In this document: in pieces, positions 1 through 11,937 of the stretch
Layout: each line of letters starts with the position of its first letter
How positions within the stretch are numbered: position 1 is the first letter of the stretch
From: Acidobacteriota bacterium
GTDB lineage: Bacteria; Acidobacteriota; Terriglobia; Terriglobales; Acidobacteriaceae
Length of the DNA: 19,443 nt
Assembly (NCBI GenBank): GCA_021805265.1
Contig: JAJZFR010000324.1
Span: 1 to 19,443 of the forward strand
Reading direction: 5' to 3'
The notes under the pieces: generated by a model
What the model was told of the DNA's origin: nothing
The model's database searches: none
What the model saw: only the letters and a program-made list of their open reading frames with translations
Made by a program: the position numbers and the translations under genes

Positions 1-1
1 C

Positions 2-268
2 ACCGGCCTCCACACCCACCAGGGCGTCGAATACGTCTCCCGCGAAGGCTTCGAAGCCATCCTCGGCTGGCTCGCTTTGCCAGAGATTGTCCGCATCGCC
101 GCCCAGCCCAGCGCAGCCCAGCCTCTGGCCGCGCTCGAAGCCAACCTCGTCCGCCTGGCTCAGGCCGCCGAAGCTGTCGGCTATCGCCTTGACCAACTGC
201 TCCTGCGGCTCAATCCTGAACCTGAATCTCAGCCCGCCCCCCCGGCTCCCGTCAAGCAATCCTCCTGA
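2..268 (+). CDS. C-terminal end of an unidentified protein (5' part outside window)
   Basis: An open frame enters from the left edge and ends at TGA 266-268, giving about 88 residues. It begins TGLHTHQGVEYVSREGFEAI, continues through a helical stretch rich in Ala, Leu and Glu (EANLVRLAQAAEAVGYRL), and finishes with a Pro-rich, probably disordered tail. No catalytic motif is visible in this fragment and I cannot assign a family. A helical C-terminal module of a larger enzyme is possible but unproven. It converges on rpoC and shares the terminator at 316-348. A TTG at 77 could serve as an internal start, but coding-like sequence continues upstream of it to the window edge, so I treat this as a truncated larger gene. 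Confidence 0.55.
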   Translation, partial: TGLHTHQGVEYVSREGFEAILGWLALPEIVRIAAQPSAAQPLAALEANLVRLAQAAEAVGYRLDQLLLRLNPEPESQPAPPAPVKQSS

Positions 269-315
269 CGCGCTCTCCCACGCGGCCAATCATGCGGCCG
301 CATTCCGCTCCAAAC

Positions 316-348
316 AGCAAAAGCCCGGCAATCTGCCGGGCTTTTGCT
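316..348. terminator. Bidirectional intrinsic terminator between converging genes
   Basis: This is a perfect 15-bp inverted repeat, AGCAAAAGCCCGGCA and its complement, around a 3-nt ATC loop. The A-run on one arm and T-run on the other provide a U-tract in either direction. It lies 19 nt past the rpoC stop and 47 nt past the stop of the converging gene at 2-268, so it can end transcription of both. Confidence 0.93.
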
Positions 349-367
349 CTTCTTGCTTTGGATTGAG

Positions 368-3300
368 TTACTCGGCCGCCATCTCCTCGGCTTCGCCCTC
401 TTGACGCATCATCTCCAGCTCGCGCTCCTGAGCCTCGATCTCCGCGTTCACTTCGCGCTTCACGCGCTCCGCTGCTTCCTCCAGTTCCGGAGAAAGCTGA
501 ACGCTGCGATAGTACTCCAGGCCCGTGCCCGCAGGAATCAGACGTCCCACGATCACGTTCTCCTTCAGCCCGCGCAGTCCGTCGATCGCGCCATTGATCG
601 ACGCCTCCGTCAGCACGCGTGTCGTCTCCTGGAAGCTCGCCGCCGAGATGAAGCTGTCGGTCGAAAGCGATGCCTTCGTGATGCCCAGCAGCAGCGGACT
701 GCCAATCGCCGGACGTCCACCGTCGGCCAGCACCCGCTCGTTTTCTTCGTTGAAGCGGAAGTGATCCACCTGCTGCTCCAGCAGGAAGTTCGTATCGCCC
801 ACATCCTCGATCCGAACCCAGCGCAGCATCTGGCGCACAATCACCTCGATGTGCTTGTCGGAGATAGCCACGCCCTGCAGGCGATACACCTCCTGGATCT
901 CGTTCACCAGATACCGCTGCAACTCCTTCTCGCCCAGCACCGCCAGAATGTCGTGCGGATTCAGCGGACCGTCCATCAGTGGATCGCCCGCGCTCAGCCG
1001 CTCGCCTTCCTGCACGTTCACATGCACGCCGCGCGGCACCGAGTAATCCCGCTCCTCGCCATTGTCCGCCGTCACGTGAATCTTGCGCTGCCCCTTCGAC
1101 ACTTCGCCGAACCGAACCACGCCATCGATCTCCGAGATGATCGCCGTCTCACGCGGCTTGCGCGCTTCAAACAGCTCCACCACCCGCGGCAAACCGCCCG
1201 TGATGTCCTTCGTACGCGTCGATTCACGCGGAATCTTGGCCAGAATATCGCCCGGTCCCACCGTATCGCCGTCCAGAACCATCAAATGCGCTCGGCTCGG
1301 CATCAGATACCGCTTCTTGCCCTTCGACCCATTCACATAGATCGCCGGCTGCCGCTTTTCGTCGGCCGAGTCAGAGACCACCAGCCGCGAAAGACCGGTC
1401 ACCTCGTCCACTTCCTCGTTCAGCGTAATGCCTTCCTGCAGGTCCTTGAACTGCACCGTGCCGCCGATCTCCGTCAGCACCACGTACGTGTAAGGATCCC
1501 ACTCCGCCAGCGCTTCGCCCAGAACCACCTTCTGCTTGTCCTGAACCCGCAGACGCGCGCCATACACCACCTGATAGCGCTCCTTCTCGCGGCCGCGATC
1601 GTCCACAATCGCCACCGATCCCGAGCGGTTCATCGCCACCAGCATCCCGTCTTTTTCTGACTTCACGGTATTCAGGTTGATGAAGTGCACCGTGCCGTTG
1701 TTCTTCGCGTCCAGACGGCTCTTGTCGGAAACGCGCGACGCCGTGCCGCCCACGTGGAAGGTACGCATCGTAAGCTGTGTGCCCGGCTCGCCAATCGACT
1801 GCGCCGCAATCACGCCGCACGTCTCGCCCATCTCCACCATCCGGCCCGTGCCCAGGTTGCGACCATAGCACAGCGCGCAAACGCCGCGACGCGACTGGCA
1901 CGTCAGCACCGAGCGAATCTTCACCCGCTCCACGCCCGCGCCCTGAATCGCCGACGCCGTCTCCTCGTCGATCTCATGGTTCACGTCCACAATCACGCTG
2001 CCGTCGTGATCCTTGATCCGCTCCAGCGACACGCGCCCAATGATGCGGTCCCGCAGCGGCTCGATGATCTCGCCCGACTCCACGATCGGCTGAACATAAA
2101 TCCCCTCGCCCGTCGCGCAGTCCATCTCCGTCACAATCACGTCCTGCGCCACGTCCACCAGGCGACGCGTCAGATACCCCGAATCCGCCGTCTTCAGCGC
2201 CGTATCCGCCAGACCCTTGCGCGCGCCGTGCGTCGAAATGAAGTACTCCAGCACCGTCAGGCCTTCGCGGAAGTTCGCCGTAATCGGCGTCTCGATCACC
2301 TCGCCCGAGGGCTTGGCCATCAAGCCGCGCATCCCGCTCAACTGGCGAATCTGCTGCTTCGATCCACGCGCGCCAGAGTCCGCCATGATGTAGATCGGAT
2401 TCATCGCGCCGTCTTTGTCCGCCTGCTTCATGTTGCCGAACATCTCGTCGGCCACCTTGTCCGTCACCGCGGACCAGATCTGGATCACCTTGTTCGAGCG
2501 CTCGCCATTGGTGATCGCGCCGTCCAGATACTGCTGCTGGATCCCGATCACCGCCTTGTCCGCGTCCGCCACCGTCGTGTACTTGCTGTCCGGAATCACC
2601 ATGTCGTCCAGACCCACCGACAAACCGGAGCGCGTCGCATACTGGAAGCCCAGTTCCTTGATGCGGTCCAGCATCTTCACCGTCACTTCCAGGCCGAACT
2701 TCTGGTTGCAATAGCTCACCAGTTGCCCGATTCCCTTCTTCTTCAACAGGCCGTTCACAAACGGCATGCCCTGCGGCAGCGCGTCGTTCAAAATCGCGCG
2801 GCCCACTGTCGTCGTCAGGAACTGCCGGTTGAAATCCACCGGATCCGTATGCATCAGGTCCTGATCGTCATACGCTGTCGTCATATCCAGCACCTGGCCC
2901 GTATAGCGCAGACGGATCGGCGTCAGCGTCTCCACCTCGCCCAACGCCAGCGCCATCAGAACCTCTTCGATCGTCGCAAACGTGCGTCCTTCGCCCAGCG
3001 CCCCATGCTTCGCCTTGGTCATGTAATACAGACCCAGCACCATATCCTGCGTCGGCACCGTGATCGGCTGTCCCGAGGCCGGCGACAGAATGTTGTGCGC
3101 CGCCAGCATCAGCACGCTCGCTTCAATCTGCGCCTCCGGCGAAAGCGGAATATGCACCGCCATCTGGTCGCCGTCAAAGTCCGCATTGAACGCCGTACAC
3201 ACCAGCGGGTGAATCTTGATCGCCTTGCCTTCCACCAGCACCGGCTCAAACGCCTGAATGCCCAGCCGATGCAGCGTGGGCGCGCGGTTCAGCAGGATCG

Positions 3301-4561
3301 GATGATCCTTGATCACCTCTTCCAGAATGTCCCAGACCACCGCCTCCTGCATCTCGACCATCTCTTTGGCCTGCTTGATCGTCGTGCAGTGTCCCGTCTG
3401 CTCCAGCCGATGATAGATAAACGGCTTGAACAGCTCCAGCGCCATCTTCTTCGGCAATCCGCACTGGTTCAGCTTCAACTCCGGACCCACCACAATCACC
3501 GAACGACCCGAGTAATCCACGCGCTTGCCCAGCAGGTTCTGACGGAAACGACCCTGCTTGCCCTTCAGCGTATCGGAGAGCGACTTCAGCGGACGGTTGT
3601 TCGCACCGCGCAACACACGCCCACGGCGTCCGTTGTCAAACAGCGCGTCCACCGCCTCCTGCAACATGCGCTTCTCGTTGCGCACAATCACTTCCGGCGC
3701 ATGCAGGTCCATCAGCTTCTTCAACCGGTTGTTCCGGTTGATCACGCGTCGATACAGGTCGTTCAGGTCCGACGTCGCAAACCGTCCGCCATCCAGCGGC
3801 ACCAGCGGGCGCAGCTCCGGGGGAATGACCGGCAGCACATCCAGAATCATCCAGTGCGGCTTGTTCCCGCTCTTGCGGAACGCCTCCACCACCTTCAGCC
3901 GCTTCGAGTACTTGATCTTCTTCTGCACCGAAGTCTCGGCCTTCATCTTCTCCCGCATCTCCACCGAGAGAGACTCCACATCCACGCGCTTCAGCAGCTC
4001 CTTGATCGCCTCGGCGCCCATCATCGCCTTGAAGCCCGTCGGACGATACTGCTGATCCAGCTCGCGGAACCGGTTCTCGTCCTTGATGACCTCGCGCTCC
4101 TTCACCGGCGCATCGCCCGGATCCACCACCACATAGGACTCAAAATACAGAATCCCTTCCAGGTCACGCAGCGAGATATCCAGCAGGTGGCCAATCCGCG
4201 ACGGCAGCCCCTTGAAGAACCACACATGCGAACACGGCGAAGCCAGCTCGATGTGACCCATCCGCTCGCGGCGCACCTTCGAGACCGTCACCTCCACGCC
4301 GCACTTGTCGCAGATCACCCCGCGATGCTTCATCCGCTTGTATTTGCCGCACAGGCACTCCCAGTCCGTCACCGGCCCGAAGATGCGCGCGCAGAACAGG
4401 CCATCGCGCTCCGGCTTGAAGGTGCGATAGTTGATCGTCTCCGGCTTCGTCACCTCGCCATGCGACCAGCTTCGAATCTTTTCCGGCGATGCCAGCATGA
4501 TGCGGATCGCATCGAAGTCCTTGATCGGGGTCGTCAGTTCAAATGGATTGGAACGGTACAC
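368..4561 (-). CDS. rpoC: DNA-directed RNA polymerase subunit beta'
   Basis: This is the largest subunit of core RNA polymerase and carries the catalytic magnesium site. The 1397-residue product is close to the E. coli length (1407). In order it shows the N-terminal zinc ribbon (C69, C71, C84, C87), the switch/lid region QNLLGKRVDYSGRSVIVVGP near 341-360, the active-site loop NADFDGDQ with D461, D463 and D465, a second zinc site (C815, C888, C895, C898), the bridge helix near 764-804, and trigger-loop halves near 923-942 and 1118-1140. These halves are separated by a roughly 175-residue insert comparable to the E. coli SI3 domain. I chose the GTG start at 4561 because AAGGAGG lies 6 nt upstream and the protein then begins VYRSNPFEL, as in the family. 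The frame is open 33 codons further upstream but that part looks non-coding. It follows rpoB by 168 nt. The C-terminus is a charged, Glu-rich tail. Confidence 0.98.
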   Translation of the reverse strand: MYRSNPFELTTPIKDFDAIRIMLASPEKIRSWSHGEVTKPETINYRTFKPERDGLFCARIFGPVTDWECLCGKYKRMKHRGVICDKCGVEVTVSKVRRERMGHIELASPCSHVWFFKGLPSRIGHLLDISLRDLEGILYFESYVVVDPGDAPVKEREVIKDENRFRELDQQYRPTGFKAMMGAEAIKELLKRVDVESLSVEMREKMKAETSVQKKIKYSKRLKVVEAFRKSGNKPHWMILDVLPVIPPELRPLVPLDGGRFATSDLNDLYRRVINRNNRLKKLMDLHAPEVIVRNEKRMLQEAVDALFDNGRRGRVLRGANNRPLKSLSDTLKGKQGRFRQNLLGKRVDYSGRSVIVVGPELKLNQCGLPKKMALELFKPFIYHRLEQTGHCTTIKQAKEMVEMQEAVVWDILEEVIKDHPILLNRAPTLHRLGIQAFEPVLVEGKAIKIHPLVCTAFNADFDGDQMAVHIPLSPEAQIEASVLMLAAHNILSPASGQPITVPTQDMVLGLYYMTKAKHGALGEGRTFATIEEVLMALALGEVETLTPIRLRYTGQVLDMTTAYDDQDLMHTDPVDFNRQFLTTTVGRAILNDALPQGMPFVNGLLKKKGIGQLVSYCNQKFGLEVTVKMLDRIKELGFQYATRSGLSVGLDDMVIPDSKYTTVADADKAVIGIQQQYLDGAITNGERSNKVIQIWSAVTDKVADEMFGNMKQADKDGAMNPIYIMADSGARGSKQQIRQLSGMRGLMAKPSGEVIETPITANFREGLTVLEYFISTHGARKGLADTALKTADSGYLTRRLVDVAQDVIVTEMDCATGEGIYVQPIVESGEIIEPLRDRIIGRVSLERIKDHDGSVIVDVNHEIDEETASAIQGAGVERVKIRSVLTCQSRRGVCALCYGRNLGTGRMVEMGETCGVIAAQSIGEPGTQLTMRTFHVGGTASRVSDKSRLDAKNNGTVHFINLNTVKSEKDGMLVAMNRSGSVAIVDDRGREKERYQVVYGARLRVQDKQKVVLGEALAEWDPYTYVVLTEIGGTVQFKDLQEGITLNEEVDEVTGLSRLVVSDSADEKRQPAIYVNGSKGKKRYLMPSRAHLMVLDGDTVGPGDILAKIPRESTRTKDITGGLPRVVELFEARKPRETAIISEIDGVVRFGEVSKGQRKIHVTADNGEERDYSVPRGVHVNVQEGERLSAGDPLMDGPLNPHDILAVLGEKELQRYLVNEIQEVYRLQGVAISDKHIEVIVRQMLRWVRIEDVGDTNFLLEQQVDHFRFNEENERVLADGGRPAIGSPLLLGITKASLSTDSFISAASFQETTRVLTEASINGAIDGLRGLKENVIVGRLIPAGTGLEYYRSVQLSPELEEAAERVKREVNAEIEAQERELEMMRQEGEAEEMAAE

Positions 4562-4567
4562 GGTGAT

Positions 4568-4574
4568 CCTCCTT
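4568..4574 (-). promoter_or_regulatory. Shine-Dalgarno site fixing the rpoC GTG start
   Basis: On the minus strand AAGGAGG is followed by ATCACC and then GTG (4561-4559). This near-perfect ribosome binding site at 6-nt spacing decides for the GTG start over the in-frame ATG at 4660, which would add 33 residues absent from the family. Confidence 0.9.
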
Positions 4575-4672
4575 GACGTGCGCTCAGCGCTTGCGTCGCG
4601 GCTGCCCCAGGGAATTGGATCGGGAGTTCTGCCCTTCCCTGGTTGGCGGAATTCTTCCACCAGGGCAGCTCC

Positions 4673-4695
4673 CCTGCTTCTTGCCTGCTTCCTGC
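4673..4695 (-). repeat. GAAGCAGG-type purine-rich repeats in the rpoB-rpoC spacer
   Basis: In the transcript sense the spacer reads GCAGGAAGCAGGCAAGAAGC followed by AGG, which gives three closely spaced AGCAGG/GCAGG units. The same core recurs upstream of rpoB (9303-9335) and between tuf and rpmG (18111-18169). The rest of the 168-nt spacer holds only weak stems. No promoter or terminator could be supported in it. Confidence 0.5.
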
Positions 4696-4729
4696 GCGCC
4701 CGCCGTCAGGATTCACCCGACGGCAACGC

Positions 4730-9214
<4,485 letters not shown>

Positions 9215-9734
9215 GCTTCACTCCTGAAACCTGGATCCCTTGGCTCCGGCCCCATTGCCGGTCACCTTCTAACGCGTCCCGCCCAGGTTTCGGTGCGGGT
9301 CGCCTGCTTCGGTCCTGCTCTTTGTCCTGCTTCGGGCCGCGCGACGCTCGGCTCGAAATTCACATCTTGTCGAAACGGCTCCGGACAGCTACACTGCCTC
9401 TAGTTCCGCCCCACGGGAGGCTTTTAACCCAGGCAACTCTTCTTCTCAGCTTCGGAGACAACAATGCCCGCAAGGCGAAAACGCCTCACGAGCGCAGATC
9501 GATAACTGTGCCCTGCTGATAAAGAAATGGAAGACTCCGTGAGACCAATCCGTCTGCCCGCCGCCTGGTAAACGTCTGCCCGTTCTACGACAACCTGCTG
9601 CCAGTCAGGATGCCTTTTCGTCCCATCTTTACGCTGATTCCATGCGTCGCTCGCGACCCCGTTGCAGCCATCCGGCAGGATGCCCACTCAGGACCGGAAA
9701 ATCACGCCCTCGCGATTTCAGTGAACAGACGACA
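9215..9734. other. Long non-coding spacer and leader upstream of rpoB
   Basis: About 520 nt without a supportable gene. The small open frames here on both strands lack ribosome binding sites and recognisable proteins. It contains the rpoB ribosome binding site (AGGAG, 9221-9225), a cluster of CCTGCTT-type repeats (9303-9335) and several short stems such as AGGCG-AAAA-CGCCT near 9474. I could not find a convincing sigma-70 promoter, so rpoB and rpoC are probably read from upstream. Confidence 0.5.
9303..9335 (-). repeat. GAAGCAGG-type repeats upstream of rpoB
   Basis: In transcript sense, GAAGCAGGA, GAGCAGGA and GAAGCAGG occur within about 33 nt, some 90-120 nt upstream of the rpoB start. They share their core with the repeats in the rpoB-rpoC and tuf-rpmG spacers. 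Function is unknown. Confidence 0.45.
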
Positions 9735-9773
9735 GGGAAAGACACGCATCCTTGAATGTAGCGCGTCTTTCCC
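9735..9773 (-). terminator. Attenuator-like hairpin just downstream of rplL
   Basis: In transcript sense GGGAAAGAC, one mismatched base and GCG pair, across a 13-nt loop, with CGC, one mismatched base and GTCTTTCCC. This gives a 12-pair stem broken by one mismatch. It begins 30 nt past the rplL stop. No long U-tract follows (the next bases are TGTCGTCTGTT), so complete termination is unlikely. In E. coli a partial terminator and an RNase III site lie between rplL and rpoB. A similar role here is inference from position. Confidence 0.5.
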
Positions 9774-9802
9774 GGGAATGCAAACGCCAGCCAGAATCCA
9801 AA

Positions 9803-10180
9803 CTACTTGATCTCGACCGTCGCCACGCCTTCGAACTTCTTCTTGATGGTCTCGGCTTCTTCCTTGGTCGCGTTCTCCTTCAGAGCCTTCGGAGCGCCGT
9901 CCACCAGGTCCTTGGCTTCCTTCAGACCCAGAGCCGTCACTTCGCGTACCGCCTTGATGGTGTTGATCTTGTTCGCGCCCGCGTCCTTCAGGATCACCTG
10001 AAACTCGGTCTGCTCGGCCACTTCCGCCGCCGCCGCGCCGCCGCCTGCCGCCACCACTGCCACCGGGGCTGCCGCTGCCGCTGATACACCAAGACGCTCT
10101 TCGAGCTTCTTCACAAGAGCCGCCGCTTCCAGCAGGCTCAGACTTACAATCTGCTCTTCCAACTGATTCAAATCTGCCAT
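9803..10180 (-). CDS. rplL: 50S ribosomal protein L7/L12
   Basis: This protein forms the flexible stalk of the large ribosomal subunit that recruits elongation-factor GTPases. The 125-residue product has the usual three parts: an N-terminal dimerisation and L10-binding region (1-32, MADLNQLEEQIVSLSLLEAA), an Ala/Gly-rich hinge (about 33-53), and the globular factor-binding domain (57-125) with the conserved KINTIKAVREVT-LGLKEAKDLV stretch. I chose the ATG at 10180 because GGGAG lies 7 nt upstream and the family begins here. An in-frame ATG two codons upstream and the longer open frame are unlikely. It follows rplJ by 105 nt. Confidence 0.97.
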   Translation of the reverse strand: MADLNQLEEQIVSLSLLEAAALVKKLEERLGVSAAAAAPVAVVAAGGGAAAAEVAEQTEFQVILKDAGANKINTIKAVREVTALGLKEAKDLVDGAPKALKENATKEEAETIKKKFEGVATVEIK

Positions 10181-10285
10181 CTTCATTCTCCCATCGAAAT
10201 CTTTTGTTTTTGTTGCTACCAGCACTCACCCACCGCCAGAGTTTCCGTTGTGCCCAGACCAGCACCCTCTGCGGCCGACTGCGCC

Positions 10286-10825
10286 TTACTCCGCCGCAGC
10301 GGCAAACTTGTTTTCCTTCACGCCCTGGTTCACCACCACCGCCAGGTCGCGTCCCGTCGCATTCATCACCGTCACCAGCCGCTGGGCCGGTGCGTTGATC
10401 AGATACAGCAGCTTCGAGAACAGCTCTTCCTTGCCCGGCATCGTCGCCAGAGCCTTCACCTCATCCACATTGATGAGCTTGCCATCCACAATGCCCAGCT
10501 TGAAGGTAAACTCGGCATTCTCGCCCACCCACTTCGAGAAGGCTTTGGCCAGCTCCACCGGGTCGCCCGCGGTAAACGCCGCCGCGCTCACGCCCTTCAG
10601 GCCCTTCAGCGCAGCTTCCACGCCCGTGCCTTCGCCCGCGCGCGCCGCCAGCTTGTTCTTCAGCACGCGATACTTGCCGCCCGCCGCGCGAACCACCCTG
10701 CGCAGCTCAAAATCCTGCGCCACCGTCAACTTCGCAAACGTGCCCACGATCGCCGTCGTCGAACCGGCCAGCTCTCCAGCCAGAACCTGCACCTTCTGCT
10801 TCTTTTTCGCTCTGCTCACTGCCAT
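10286..10825 (-). CDS. rplJ: 50S ribosomal protein L10
   Basis: L10 is the base of the stalk: its N-terminal domain binds 23S rRNA and its C-terminal helix holds L7/L12 dimers. The 179-residue product is normal in length. It starts MAVSRAKKKQKVQVLAGELA, has the family's R-V-LKNKLAARA-type segment in the first half, and ends with a helix and an Ala-rich tail. The ATG at 10825 follows GGGAG at 8 nt. The open frame reaches 13 codons further upstream but without family similarity. It sits 108 nt after rplA and 105 nt before rplL in the standard order. Confidence 0.96.
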   Translation of the reverse strand: MAVSRAKKKQKVQVLAGELAGSTTAIVGTFAKLTVAQDFELRRVVRAAGGKYRVLKNKLAARAGEGTGVEAALKGLKGVSAAAFTAGDPVELAKAFSKWVGENAEFTFKLGIVDGKLINVDEVKALATMPGKEELFSKLLYLINAPAQRLVTVMNATGRDLAVVVNQGVKENKFAAAAE

Positions 10826-10933
10826 CGTCTTGACTCCCGCGCAGACGCTTTTCGCGTCCTGCACTCCATTGCTCGCCCGCGGCCCAGCCAGGGCTTAACT
10901 GAAAATTTGCTCCGCAACCCAAACGGTCGGCGA
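10826..10933 (-). promoter_or_regulatory. rplA-rplJ spacer, possible L10 leader
   Basis: This is a 108-nt spacer in the position where many bacteria carry an L10(L12)4-binding leader that represses rplJL. Visible structure is a short hairpin near the rplJ ribosome binding site, GACGC-GAAAA-GCGTC, and a GCCC/GGGC stem further upstream. I cannot identify the kink-turn that defines the leader, so this call rests mainly on position. Confidence 0.3.
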
Positions 10934-11641
10934 CTACTTGATCGAAGCATCCGCCGCAGCGCTGTCGATCGGAACTCCAGGCCCCATCGTCGAGCTGAGC
11001 GTAATCCCCTTCACATACTTGCCCTTGGAGGCCGACGGCTTGGCCCGCATCACGCTCGCCAGCACGGTCGTCGCATTCTCCACCAGCTTCTCCGTCGCAA
11101 AGCTCAGCTTGCCCACCGGCACATGCACCAGCGCCGTCTTGTCCGCGCGGAACTCCACCTTGCCGGCCTTGATCTCCTTCACCGCCGCGGCCACATCCTG
11201 CGTCACCGTGCCCGTCTTCGGATTCGGCATCAGACCACGCGGTCCCAGCACCTTGCCCAGGCGACCCACCGACTTCATCATGTCCGGCGTCGCAATTAAA
11301 GCGTCAAATCCCGTCCAGGACTCTTTCTGGATGCGCTCGACCATCTCTTCGCCGCCCACAAAGTCAGCGCCCGCAGCCTCGGCCTCCTTCAGACGATCGC
11401 CCGACGCCACCACGGCGACGATCTTCGTCTTGCCCAGACCATGCGGCAGCACCACCGTCCCGCGCACCATCTGATCGGCGTGGCGCGTGTCCACACCCAG
11501 ACGCAGCGTCAGGTCCACCGTCTCGTCAAACTTGGCGAATTTTACCTTTTGCAGCAGCGACACCGCCTCCGGCAGCAGATAGTTCCGCTGCTCCACGGCC
11601 GCGCGCGACTTCGCAATATTTTTGCTGGCTTTCTTTGCCAT
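10934..11641 (-). CDS. rplA: 50S ribosomal protein L1
   Basis: L1 binds 23S rRNA at the mobile L1 stalk and in many bacteria represses its own mRNA. The 235-residue product is of usual length. It carries the family signature at about 121-147 (SVGRLGKVLGPRGLMPNPKT) and the N-terminal lobe starting MAKKASKNIAKSRAAV. The ATG at 11641 is preceded by GAGG at 5 nt, and six further upstream codons are open but not family-like. Normally rplA follows rplK directly. Here about 4.5 kb of unrelated genes separate them and rplA appears to have its own promoter (11798-11826). Confidence 0.97.
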   Translation of the reverse strand: MAKKASKNIAKSRAAVEQRNYLLPEAVSLLQKVKFAKFDETVDLTLRLGVDTRHADQMVRGTVVLPHGLGKTKIVAVVASGDRLKEAEAAGADFVGGEEMVERIQKESWTGFDALIATPDMMKSVGRLGKVLGPRGLMPNPKTGTVTQDVAAAVKEIKAGKVEFRADKTALVHVPVGKLSFATEKLVENATTVLASVMRAKPSASKGKYVKGITLSSTMGPGVPIDSAAADASIK

Positions 11642-11797
11642 TCTTCCCTCATCTCCCACCGCTCTGCGCCAGTCCCTCGCCCTTGCCGGGCTTTTCTACG
11701 GGAAACCTGGAGGATGCCGCCAGGGGCTTCGCCTCGAACAGGTTCGCATGCCGTGGTGCTTTGGATGGCCCGGTACAACTCTCCGGGCATTCATTCC
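11642..11797 (-). promoter_or_regulatory. rplA leader region with inverted repeats
   Basis: If transcription starts just downstream of the TATGAT at 11798-11803, about 150 nt of leader precede rplA. It contains a perfect 6-bp stem GCCCGG/CCGGGC (11768-11788, 9-nt loop) and a 5-bp stem CCTGG/CCAGG (11706-11724). One of these could be part of an L1 autoregulatory site, but I see no diagnostic match to the 23S L1-binding fold. Confidence 0.3.
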
Positions 11798-11826
11798 ATC
11801 ATACCGCCGCGCCCTGAAAAACGCAA
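11798..11826 (-). promoter_or_regulatory. Candidate sigma-70 promoter for rplA-rplJ-rplL(-rpoB-rpoC)
   Basis: On the minus strand TTGCGT (-35, 11826-11821), exactly 17 nt, and TATGAT (-10, 11803-11798). The -10 matches consensus at five of six positions. The -35 keeps TTG only. It lies about 160 nt upstream of rplA, between the methyltransferase gene and rplA. That is where a new promoter would be needed once rplA was cut off from rplK. A nearby TTGACC has no matching -10. Confidence 0.5.
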
Positions 11827-11893
11827 CTCAACCCAACTCACCTGCCCACTCCCGCCAGGTCAACGATTTCTATCCGTCGCTTATTGCCCCAAC

Positions 11894-11937
11894 GACACTG
11901 TTTCTTTGGCGGACCCAGTGTCCTGAGCGGACCTCAG
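11894..11937 (-). terminator. Two tandem hairpins directly after the methyltransferase stop
   Basis: CTGAG-CGGAC-CTCAG (11923-11937) abuts the stop codon. It is followed in transcript sense by GACACTG-N15-CAGTGTC (11894-11922, perfect 7 bp). Neither has a U-tract, so they may act as an mRNA 3'-end stabiliser or weak terminator, or mark the edge of the acquired segment. Confidence 0.35.

Noticed and set aside
1685..4576. A 963-codon open frame on the plus strand opposite rpoC (and a 438-codon one at 344-1660)
   Set aside because: Same codon-register mirror effect as over rpoB; low-complexity composition and no translation signals.
9424..9687. Possible small protein of 87 residues in the rplL-rpoB spacer
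   Set aside because: No Shine-Dalgarno sequence, no recognisable family, and other frames in the spacer are equally open.
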